From a virus, in IMG/VR virus record IMGVR_UViG_3300001349_000032, positions 1-41,724 of that record: DNA of 41,724 bases; one strand, 5' to 3'. Each line of letters opens with the position of its first letter. Within the stretch, counting starts at the first letter, position 1. The notes under the pieces were generated by a model, which worked only from the letters and a program-made list of their open reading frames with translations, made no database searches and had not been told where the DNA came from. The translations under genes were made by a program, and so were the position numbers. Of the stretch, positions 1-7,026 are shown in pieces.

Positions 1-264
1 TCAACTACTGCTTTACGTAAATCTTCATCTGCATCTGTAATTCTAAATATACTATGTAAGTTGTGCTCAACTACTGCTTTACGTAAATCTTCATCTGTAT
101 CAATTATACGAAATAAACTATTAAGATTACCTTCTAGTACTGCTTTACGTAAATCTTCATCTGCATCAATTATACGAAATAAACTATGTATGTTTCCTTC
201 AACTAGTGCTTTACGCAAGTCCTCATTGTCAGTTAATTTAAAAATACTAGTTAAATCATGGTCA
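1..264 (-). repeat. 66-bp tandem coding repeats (22 residues each), at least four units
   Basis: Units lie at 1-66, 67-132, 133-198 and 199-264 with exact 66-bp spacing and continue past the left edge. The first three are very similar at DNA level (shared ACTGCTTTACGTAAATCTTC core); the fourth, at the N-terminal edge of the array, is more diverged. Each encodes a predicted helical 22-residue unit with DLRKA and a hydrophobic IFRI/LFRI end. The unit length is a multiple of three, so copy-number change would keep the reading frame. Confidence 0.92.
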
Positions 265-2051
265 TTATATAATCTTCTAACATCACTTAATTTATTTCCA
301 TAAAGTAATTCAAATCTATCTAATATGTCTATAATAACATTATCTTTTTTATTATTAATTTTAAAATTAGTAGCTACAGACGTATTATGAGTTGATTTAT
401 TATCTGCATAAACTTCTTGAATATCATCAACAATGATTTCAGTTTCAATATTATCATATGCTTGTTTAAATTGTTGTGTCAACCAATCAAAATCATTAAT
501 ATGAAACATTTTATCTTTGTGTGATTGTCCAAACTCTTTTCCAGCAACAGCGCCAGCTATTGCATATTCACCAAAAGGTCTATCACTTCCTACTGTACAC
601 CAAATTTCAAGTCGTTGATTTGTTTCATCATTTTTTTGTCTATCAATTATCTTACTTGATAATTTTGCACATTCTCGGAACGCACTTTTCCAAGATTCAT
701 ATGGTCCAGTATTAAATTTTGTATAACAACTAAGATCTTTCATTACTTTAAAGTTTTGACTAATACTTGTATTAACATCAACTCTTGTTTTATCAACTTT
801 TTTAGTAAGCTCAGTTGGTAATAATTTTATGCCGCCGTATCCATATTCTAGATCATTAATAGGGTTTTTACTACGCCATACATGTACTGCATCTTTATCA
901 TGCTCAGGCACTATATATTCAAAATTAAATGTTTCAACAACTTCGGCATCTCCGTCAATAATCCACATCATATCAGTATCGCATATTTCAGCGGCTGCAA
1001 TATGTGCATTAGCAATACCTTTTACACCGTGTATTCTTTTTGCAGCTGGAAATCTACGTTTTAATAAGTTAAAATTTTCATTAGAATTTTGTTCACCATA
1101 TGAAATCATTATTATATCGTAAGTATTGGATATACTTTCAACTATAGACTTATGTACTGGCCTTGCTGGACTTTTGTACATGCGTTTAAAAAACTTACTT
1201 TGTCCACTGTTATACGGCATTAAATCTATTGGTACATCTAATTGATTTTTTAAGTCAGTGCCTAACTCTTCAATATAATGTTTGATATCTTCTTCAACAA
1301 TATTGCCTTTTTCATTCCAGTAGTTGTTTAACCATTTGAAATCTCTTACATTAATATAATCCCAATCAGTACACATTGTTTTATAAAAACCTTCTCTAGC
1401 ACCATATATGGCCCAAAGTCCATTTTTAACATCTGCACCAGTCATACACCAAACATATAGTCTACTAAGATTTTTCCAATGTATTGCTTTCATATCTTTT
1501 ATTGAAGGTTTTATGCCTTCAATAAGACACATTTTTACACCTTCTCGAAATCCAGCACGCCATGCTTGCTGAGGAGTATAATTATTTTCTACTGTGCTCA
1601 TACATTTGCTTAATTGCACATAATCTAAATCCCAACAAAAATCAACTTGTGCTTTTAAATTATTTTTATCTGCATTTTCATGGGTTTTCATTTCTAATAC
1701 TGTGTTCTTATCCCAGCATTTGATTCCGCCATTGCCATATGTTAGTCCATTTATAGTGTTATAGCCTGCCCAACTAATAACTTTATTAGATAAATTTGTT
1801 CCATTTGCAAATTCAACACTTTGATTTACAAATTCAGAATGTACAATGTTATCGCCATCAATGGTGATAAATCTAGATGTTTCAGATAGTTCAGCGCAGG
1901 CTTTGTGAGCTGCATCGCTTCCTTCGACTCCGTGTACTCTTTTAGCCCACGGAATTTTTCTACACAGATCTGTATAATTTTTTTCTGCATTAGGTTCGTC
2001 ATAGCTTAAATATATAATATCAAAGTCTAACACATTAATAATTTTGCTCAT
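1..2051 (-). CDS. Partial protein with two glycosyltransferase-like domains and C-terminal 22-residue repeats
   Basis: Open from an ATG at 2051 to the left edge, about 683 codons visible, no stop reached, so the C-terminus is missing. Its ATG overlaps the upstream TGA as ATGA. The N-terminal ~530 residues hold two copies of one domain (about 11-245 and 311-530). Both show a (D/Y)DII-x(2)-SY start, an AKR(V/I)HGV motif, an acidic IDGD motif (residues 64-67 and 365-368), YG-x-GGIK, W-x(2)-(G/A)FRE and a WC-x(2)-G segment. The IDGD motif after a hydrophobic strand resembles the DxD metal/nucleotide-sugar site of GT-A glycosyltransferases, and two DxD-bearing glycosyltransferase-like genes lie upstream, so a role in glycan transfer is inferred, not shown. 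From about residue 600 the protein becomes 22-residue repeats of the type DEDLRKAVVEGNLHSLFRI. Activity, acceptor and sugar are unknown. Confidence 0.75.
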   Translation of the reverse strand, partial: MSKIINVLDFDIIYLSYDEPNAEKNYTDLCRKIPWAKRVHGVEGSDAAHKACAELSETSRFITIDGDNIVHSEFVNQSVEFANGTNLSNKVISWAGYNTINGLTYGNGGIKCWDKNTVLEMKTHENADKNNLKAQVDFCWDLDYVQLSKCMSTVENNYTPQQAWRAGFREGVKMCLIEGIKPSIKDMKAIHWKNLSRLYVWCMTGADVKNGLWAIYGAREGFYKTMCTDWDYINVRDFKWLNNYWNEKGNIVEEDIKHYIEELGTDLKNQLDVPIDLMPYNSGQSKFFKRMYKSPARPVHKSIVESISNTYDIIMISYGEQNSNENFNLLKRRFPAAKRIHGVKGIANAHIAAAEICDTDMMWIIDGDAEVVETFNFEYIVPEHDKDAVHVWRSKNPINDLEYGYGGIKLLPTELTKKVDKTRVDVNTSISQNFKVMKDLSCYTKFNTGPYESWKSAFRECAKLSSKIIDRQKNDETNQRLEIWCTVGSDRPFGEYAIAGAVAGKEFGQSHKDKMFHINDFDWLTQQFKQAYDNIETEIIVDDIQEVYADNKSTHNTSVATNFKINNKKDNVIIDILDRFELLYGNKLSDVRRLYNDHDLTSIFKLTDNEDLRKALVEGNIHSLFRIIDADEDLRKAVLEGNLNSLFRIIDTDEDLRKAVVEHNLHSIFRITDADEDLRKAVV

Positions 2052-2638
2052 TGTATTATCTCGATACTGTAAGAGTCAAATCTTTTTAAAGTATATACAC
2101 TGTTTTCCAATAACTCTTCATCGCATATCATAGGTATTTTGTAATCTTCCGAACTATAAAGGTATCCTTTATCAATTAGATATATAACATTTTCGATGCT
2201 TTTAGTTAAGTTAATTTGAAGAACTCGGTATAATTCGTGAGGGTCATTTTCTTTTGTAATGCTAAATGACAGCGATGCAATGCCTAGTGTACTTGGATTT
2301 ATTTGATCATGAAACTTAATACTCCAATATTTTTCTTTACAATTTTTTATAATAGTAACATCAGCGTTTGAACTTTTTTGTATTTTGTAAATTGATCTGT
2401 TTATATCATAATTATTAATTTCATCAATAGTTTTTGTAGTTAATTGATTTTTTTTTGAAATAGGGTCAAACATGACACAATAATTACTAAACGGTGTAGT
2501 TCCTGTAACCAAATCACTAACTTGACCTAACTCAACTTCAAGACACGGAGTATTATCTGAGCTAATGTTACTGTTTCGAATTGCTGTTATATTACCATTT
2601 ATATCAAAGTAAACATATTTTTTAATATTGCTATGCAT
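2048..2638 (-). CDS. Unknown protein, 196 residues, in glycosyltransferase cassette
   Basis: I do not recognise this family. Translation begins at ATG 2638 behind a GAGGAA ribosome site, overlaps the end of the upstream glycosyltransferase-like gene by 8 bases, and its TGA overlaps the next ATG (ATGA), so it is translationally coupled on both sides. The sequence opens with a beta-rich stretch (KYVYFDINGNITAIRN) and has no evident signal peptide, membrane helix or catalytic motif. The N-terminal strand pattern resembles many marine-phage accessory proteins of unknown role, but that is only an impression. Position inside the glycosyltransferase cassette suggests an accessory part in the same glycan or surface modification. 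Confidence 0.75.
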   Translation of the reverse strand: MHSNIKKYVYFDINGNITAIRNSNISSDNTPCLEVELGQVSDLVTGTTPFSNYCVMFDPISKKNQLTTKTIDEINNYDINRSIYKIQKSSNADVTIIKNCKEKYWSIKFHDQINPSTLGIASLSFSITKENDPHELYRVLQINLTKSIENVIYLIDKGYLYSSEDYKIPMICDEELLENSVYTLKRFDSYSIEIIQ

Positions 2639-3482
2639 TTAATTCCTCAAAAAAACTTTCATAGGTATTTACTATTTCATCAGTTAAAAAATTTTTTTCA
2701 GTATAATGAAAAATTCCGTGTTGTTGAAAGTTGCCAATTTTTAATTCACATTCTTTGGTGAAATAGGTTCCAACAATTCGTTGCCAGCTGTTTGAATTTG
2801 GAGTAGACCATCCTTGTATATATGTTTTCATATGTGTAAATGTAGGATAGTCAATGCCAATGTCTAATATTTTAGATTCAACACCTAATATTTGACACGC
2901 AATTGCACAACTTAGATCAACACTTGCTTGTTTTTGATACACTGTTCCGCCAGCAAATTCATTATAAAAAACTTTCCAATTTTTTAACACATCTTCTAAA
3001 CATTTATAAAATGTATGAGAAAAATCAGACTTCTTAAAGTAATGAAATCCACTGTATATGTTGGGCAAATCATATTTTTTGAATGCTTTTCGATAGTAAT
3101 TATCAATTACATTTTCATTTTTATAAGTTTTTACATTAGATACAAAAAACAATTCTTTGGTTTGTAGATAATTCCACCAAGATGATATATCATCTAGTAC
3201 AAGCATGTCAGTATCCATTACAATTGTTTGATCATAAGGCGTACAATTATAAATTTGCCACCTATTGTGTATTTTCCATTCACCTTCGTCGTTGTAATTT
3301 ACGTTCTGCATAGGAATAATATAATCAAACATGTGTTTGTACTGAATATCAACCAAATCATTAGTAATTAAACATATACTAACATCTTTGTTTGAACATC
3401 TAATACTCATTGCAGCTACATAAGCTTGTCTGACATAATCATCTTTGTTGTTTTGAGCAAACATTGTAAAATTAATAGTCAT
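2631..3482 (-). CDS. GT-A-like glycosyltransferase (paralogue A), 283 residues
   Basis: Probably a nucleotide-sugar-dependent glycosyltransferase. The N-terminus has a Rossmann-like strand pattern (NFTMFAQNN...DYVRQAYVAAMSIR), followed by the motif TPYDQTIVMDTDMLVLDD around residues 81-98, whose DTD fits the metal-binding DxD of GT8-type enzymes. The downstream part keeps YSGFHYF and an aromatic-rich acceptor region. The next gene upstream in transcription has the same TPYDQT(I/L)-x(2)-DTD block, so the two are paralogues. I prefer ATG 3482; a TTG two codons earlier (3488) is also in frame. It overlaps the preceding gene by 11 bases and the following one by 8. Donor and acceptor cannot be read from the sequence. 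Confidence 0.78.
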   Translation of the reverse strand: MTINFTMFAQNNKDDYVRQAYVAAMSIRCSNKDVSICLITNDLVDIQYKHMFDYIIPMQNVNYNDEGEWKIHNRWQIYNCTPYDQTIVMDTDMLVLDDISSWWNYLQTKELFFVSNVKTYKNENVIDNYYRKAFKKYDLPNIYSGFHYFKKSDFSHTFYKCLEDVLKNWKVFYNEFAGGTVYQKQASVDLSCAIACQILGVESKILDIGIDYPTFTHMKTYIQGWSTPNSNSWQRIVGTYFTKECELKIGNFQQHGIFHYTEKNFLTDEIVNTYESFFEELNA

Positions 3483-4290
3483 TTTCAATAATCCTATGCA
3501 AACTAAATTTATTCATAACGTGTACATTGCAGCCTGAGATATTAGATACACGTTGCTCTCTATTAGAGAAAAAAGTAAACTTGTCGTTGGTTAATGAAAG
3601 TAGCTCGTCCTGGTCAATGGTATAAAACATTGTGCCCGGCATTGATTTAGCAAAATCACCTGCTTGGTGGCCATTTAAAATATGTATTGCAATACTAAAA
3701 ATAAAATCATTTCTAATTAAAGATGATGGAATTTGATATAGATTTACATAGTGCGACCAATTTTGTTGTATGTGCTTGGTAAGTTCAAATAATAAATTAG
3801 TTTTTTGTGTTTTTCTAAAAAATATAGCTGTTGCCCAGTAAAATCTAGGACCAGTTTTGGTAATATAATCAAATTCTTCAGTATTTTTTGTACCTGTTAC
3901 TTCAACTCCGCCGCTGTATATTAAAAAATCATGAGGTTGAACAAAACAACTTTTAAAAATATCATTTGATATAATATAATCTGTGTCAAGCAATAGTGTT
4001 TGGTCATATGGTGTTAGATCATAAACCAATGAGCGTTCGGTATTCTTGAAATCATCTTTTTTTAATATCGTACCATCTTTAAAAGTTTTTCGAGAATGCG
4101 ATGTGCTATCTGATATGGTAATTATATTTTCAAACACATCTAAATACACATTATCCTGTGAATCAGTATCAGTTATTAGAGAAACTGGTAAGTCTAAGTA
4201 TTTTTTAATTCTATTTGCATTAAATGCTGCTTGTTTTACATAATCAATACTGTTATTGTTTCTTGCAATAAAAACTACACCTGATTTCAT
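3472..4290 (-). CDS. GT-A-like glycosyltransferase (paralogue B), 272 residues
   Basis: Same architecture as its downstream neighbour: N-terminal GVVFIARNNNSIDYVKQAA, a predicted strand SLITDTD, and the block TPYDQTLLLDTDYIISND with the DTD at residues 102-104, expected to bind a divalent metal and sugar nucleotide. Shared spacing of the N-terminal (D)YV(R/K)QA and DTD motifs shows duplication followed by divergence; the C-terminal halves differ more, which would fit different acceptors. The ATG overlaps the upstream gene's TGA (ATGA). No membrane segment or signal peptide is visible, so it should act in the cytoplasm of the infected cell. Functional class is inferred from motifs; the specific reaction is unknown. 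Confidence 0.75.
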   Translation of the reverse strand: MKSGVVFIARNNNSIDYVKQAAFNANRIKKYLDLPVSLITDTDSQDNVYLDVFENIITISDSTSHSRKTFKDGTILKKDDFKNTERSLVYDLTPYDQTLLLDTDYIISNDIFKSCFVQPHDFLIYSGGVEVTGTKNTEEFDYITKTGPRFYWATAIFFRKTQKTNLLFELTKHIQQNWSHYVNLYQIPSSLIRNDFIFSIAIHILNGHQAGDFAKSMPGTMFYTIDQDELLSLTNDKFTFFSNREQRVSNISGCNVHVMNKFSLHRIIENDY

Positions 4291-4634
4291 AATTCAACTA
4301 TGCCCGCTACTGACCTTTGTTTTGTAATTTTTTCGTACTCATTGTAATATTCTGTTGAAGCTGTGTTGTATACTTCCAAAAGTGTTTTTAAAAATTCTTC
4401 TAGATTATCAAAACGTATTGGTATATCAAAGTCATCAACAATTACAGCATCAAGTTGTTGTGCATTTACCAACGCACTTACATGTGCTATCAAAGTTTGA
4501 CTGATCAAAAACTGTCCTCTATTATAATAGACTATTGATGATTCAAGATATTTTTCTTTGAGCAAACGTTTTTGATTAGAAAGTGTTACTGCGTATTTAC
4601 TAAAATCTAATGCTTTAGAAAGTCTGTCGTCCAT
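4287..4634 (-). CDS. Small unknown protein, 115 residues, first gene of the glycosyltransferase cassette
   Basis: I place the start at ATG 4634 because GGAG lies six bases before it; an in-frame TTG at 4646 overlaps that ribosome site and is unlikely. The product (MDDRLSKALDFSKYAVTLS...) looks mostly alpha-helical, with a Lys-rich segment (NQKRLLKEKYLES) and an acidic middle (DAVIVDDFDIPIRFDN). It has no recognisable enzyme motif, signal peptide or membrane helix. Similar small helical proteins occur in marine T4-like phages in my recollection, but I cannot name a function. It is the promoter-proximal gene of the cassette, directly downstream of a consensus sigma-70 promoter, and is coupled by ATGA to the first glycosyltransferase-like gene. 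Confidence 0.78.
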   Translation of the reverse strand: MDDRLSKALDFSKYAVTLSNQKRLLKEKYLESSIVYYNRGQFLISQTLIAHVSALVNAQQLDAVIVDDFDIPIRFDNLEEFLKTLLEVYNTASTEYYNEYEKITKQRSVAGIVEL

Positions 4635-4646
4635 ACAATTCTCCAA

Positions 4647-4654
4647 TATTTATA
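4647..4654 (-). promoter_or_regulatory. TATAAATA late-promoter-like motif overlapping the sigma-70 start region
   Basis: TATAAATA, the T4 late (gp55-dependent) consensus, reads 4654 to 4647 on the minus strand. If used as in T4, transcription would start around 4641, inside the GGAG of the next gene, giving an almost leaderless message. It may therefore be an A+T-rich coincidence or a weaker second-phase promoter. Confidence 0.35.
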
Positions 4655-4660
4655 TATACA

Positions 4661-4689
4661 ATTATACATGTAAATATTGTATTTGTCAA
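4661..4689 (-). promoter_or_regulatory. Consensus sigma-70 promoter of the glycosyltransferase cassette
   Basis: On the minus strand TTGACA (4689-4684) is followed by exactly 17 bases and TATAAT (4666-4661), all 12 positions matching the bacterial sigma-70 consensus. Predicted start near 4654, about 20 bases before ATG 4634, leaving the GGAG ribosome site intact. It sits in the 59-base gap right after the stop codon of the last structural gene, so it separates the cassette from the late block. Confidence 0.85.
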
Positions 4690-4693
4690 GTAA

Positions 4694-6097
4694 TTATTCT
4701 AAAGAACTGTTAACTGCACAAGTAGGGTCAGGAAAATGTACTGCTGTTATAGTTGATCCATTATATGTAAACGAACTATCAGGCACATAAGCCGATATAG
4801 TCGAAGTAGTAGTTCCTCCAACATCTTCGTCTTCGGCAGCGCCAGCTGGGCCAATTTCGCCTTCAGGAACATCTTGTTGATCGCCGGCGTCATCGTCACG
4901 GAATTCGATTAAAAATTGAATCTTATTAGTACCAACTAATTTAGCTTGAATATTATAATCATTTTCAGCATACACTGCTGCAACGGCGTCTGCTTTAAAT
5001 ATTTCTTTATAGTCAGTGGTTAAATCATTATACCCATCAGTATCTGTAATACTAACTGTTGCATCTTGTGGTGGAGTATTTACTCCTATGTCGTTAGTAT
5101 TATGTGTCTCGTCTCGACCAAATTTTATTGTTCCAATAGAATCAAGTAATGCTAACCAACTAGCATATTTAGTACCTGTAGTATTGGTTCCGCCACTTAT
5201 GCTAGCGTTGAACCAAATTTCGCCGCCGGCTTCAAAATAGCTTGTCCTTGTTCGGTTGGGTCCGGCTGTGTTAAAAGTAACCGTTACTTCGTGAGTAATT
5301 ATATCAACAGTATTTCCCCATGCAGTTGTACGAGTACTTGTATCTAAGGTAGTCACTGAATAATTATTAGCATTATTAGCTGGCAAAGTATAGCTTCCGC
5401 CGTTTGCTACTGTCAATGCATACGATCGAATTGTATTGACTGAACTTAAATAGTCATTGTATCCCATTTGACTAGAATTTGAAATTGATGTACCAGTAAT
5501 AGTGTAATTACCAGTGTTGTACAATGGATTACCTAGAGGGTTTGGCGGATTATCAAGATCAGGAGATTCATATGTAGTATCACTTGTAGTATTTCGGTTT
5601 ATAGTAAAATTTGTTTCGTCTACTACTGTTACTGTAAACTGTTGTGTATTTAACACTGTCATTCCGGCAACGCCGTCAATAGTAACTGTCATGCCGGTTT
5701 GCAGTCTATGCGGTGCCGAAACTGTAATTTTTCCTGGATTTTCTTTTGTAATATTTATTATATGCCCTGACCCAGACACAGATGTAGCGTCAGCGCCGTA
5801 AGTATACCCTGTGTCTGGAACATCTAGATTAGGCAAATTTCCAGTTTGATGATAATGTGCTCTAGCAATTGAGAGATATAATTTTTCAATTTCAGATATA
5901 TATGTACCAGCACCAACAGGATTATAAGCTGCCTTTCCTATAGTTTGTCCTGTAGATACAGTACTAACAAAATTACTAGTACCTGGTAATTGCCAACTCG
6001 AAGATGTTTGGCCATACATGTCGTGTAAAACATCTTCAAGTTGACTACGTAAAAGATTATACTCCGATGCTTCAATATTATCATTTGAAGTTACCAT
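4694..6097 (-). CDS. Virion structural protein with an inserted FCCH-like beta domain, 467 residues
   Basis: Paralogue of the gene directly upstream (6110-6997). Both share an N-terminal helical segment (ASEYNLLRSQLEDV here, ASKYNEIQSRVEQV there), an HQTG-x(2)-P block, a YF-x(2)-GG-x-I-(W/I)-FNA beta motif, a W-x(2)-(L/M)L segment, YDLT(T/S)DY and an (E)F-(R/N)-D-(D/A)-D-(A/T)-G block near the end. This copy carries an extra ~120 residues; at about 112-168 the pattern ITVSAPHRLQTGMTV ... FTVTVVDETNFTIN matches the small beta domain often annotated in phage tail proteins as ubiquitin-activating E1 FCCH-like. A structural role on the tail or fibres is inferred from position at the end of the fibre block and from beta-rich composition. 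ATG 6097 has an AGGAAA ribosome site. Confidence 0.8.
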   Translation of the reverse strand: MVTSNDNIEASEYNLLRSQLEDVLHDMYGQTSSSWQLPGTSNFVSTVSTGQTIGKAAYNPVGAGTYISEIEKLYLSIARAHYHQTGNLPNLDVPDTGYTYGADATSVSGSGHIINITKENPGKITVSAPHRLQTGMTVTIDGVAGMTVLNTQQFTVTVVDETNFTINRNTTSDTTYESPDLDNPPNPLGNPLYNTGNYTITGTSISNSSQMGYNDYLSSVNTIRSYALTVANGGSYTLPANNANNYSVTTLDTSTRTTAWGNTVDIITHEVTVTFNTAGPNRTRTSYFEAGGEIWFNASISGGTNTTGTKYASWLALLDSIGTIKFGRDETHNTNDIGVNTPPQDATVSITDTDGYNDLTTDYKEIFKADAVAAVYAENDYNIQAKLVGTNKIQFLIEFRDDDAGDQQDVPEGEIGPAGAAEDEDVGGTTTSTISAYVPDSSFTYNGSTITAVHFPDPTCAVNSSLE

Positions 6098-6109
6098 TAA
6101 CTATTTTCC

Positions 6110-6997
6110 TTATTCTAATTCAGTAACAATATTATATGCAGGAGTTTCTACTAATACATTAGAACCAGTAGCTCGTCTTTGTGAAATGCTACTAGTTAAT
6201 GTTCCAGACACTGATTCGTCGCCAAAAAATCCCTCTGCTGAGCCGCCGGTGTCTGCATCATTAAACTCCACTTTAAATTGTAGCACACTATCGCTTGTTT
6301 GTCTAGCAAGAACTTGATAACGATTTTCTGAATACGAACCAGTTCCTTGCCTTGTTGCAATAATTTGGTAATCTGATGTTAGATCATAATTTCCTATAGT
6401 TGTTAACACAGAATTATTTTGATCAAGAGTATTATTATGTTCAAATTTTATTATGGTAGTATTTAACATTCCTACCCATTCATCAAATTTTGCTCCTGTG
6501 CCACTAACAAGTGTTGCATTAAATATTATTTGGCCGCCTGAGTTAAAAAAATATCTTCTATGATTTGCATCATCAAATACTACTTTAAAATTATGTGTAA
6601 TTATTGGAGCACCATCATTTACGCCCCAAATACTATTTCTAGCACTAGTTAGCTTAACTTCTACGTCGGCTTGTGTTAATTCATAGATATTAAATTTATT
6701 AGCAATAACTGTTGTTGAAACATCAGCGTATTGTGTGTATACTGAATCTGTAATATTTTGTGATTCTATAACATCAGTTAATGTAGGATTAGTTCCTGTT
6801 TGGTGAGCAAACGTTTTGGCTAAGTCAGTCTTGAGTCTTGACATATGTATATCGTCAACTACTGCTGACGCTACTAATTGATTTGATAATAATGTTTGTC
6901 CATATCCAAATTGTCCTGATCCTATGCCAAAAACTTGTTCGACACGAGATTGTATCTCATTATATTTTGAAGCTGTAACTAAATCACCAATTGCCAT
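6110..6997 (-). CDS. Virion structural protein, 295 residues, short paralogue
   Basis: Short version of the neighbouring 467-residue protein, sharing its N-terminal helix, HQTG motif and the C-terminal half (RRYFFNSGGQIIFNATL, YDLTSDYQII, VEFNDADTGG) but lacking the inserted FCCH-like domain. The start MAIGDLVTASKYNEIQ is preceded by an AGGAAAA ribosome site. It lies 12 bases upstream of the paralogue and 29 bases after the last fibre gene, so all are probably co-transcribed late. Mostly beta-sheet by composition, with Asn/Thr/Ser-rich loops, as usual for fibre-associated proteins. No enzymatic motif. Family members of this type are usually labelled simply as structural proteins in marine T4-like phages. 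Confidence 0.78.
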   Translation of the reverse strand: MAIGDLVTASKYNEIQSRVEQVFGIGSGQFGYGQTLLSNQLVASAVVDDIHMSRLKTDLAKTFAHQTGTNPTLTDVIESQNITDSVYTQYADVSTTVIANKFNIYELTQADVEVKLTSARNSIWGVNDGAPIITHNFKVVFDDANHRRYFFNSGGQIIFNATLVSGTGAKFDEWVGMLNTTIIKFEHNNTLDQNNSVLTTIGNYDLTSDYQIIATRQGTGSYSENRYQVLARQTSDSVLQFKVEFNDADTGGSAEGFFGDESVSGTLTSSISQRRATGSNVLVETPAYNIVTELE

Positions 6998-7026
6998 AAC
7001 AAATTTTTTCCTATTTTACAAACTAT

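Noticed and set aside
1-264. Regularly spaced repeats resembling a CRISPR array
   Set aside because: The whole 66-bp unit is repeated without unique spacers and lies in frame in a coding sequence, so it is a protein repeat.
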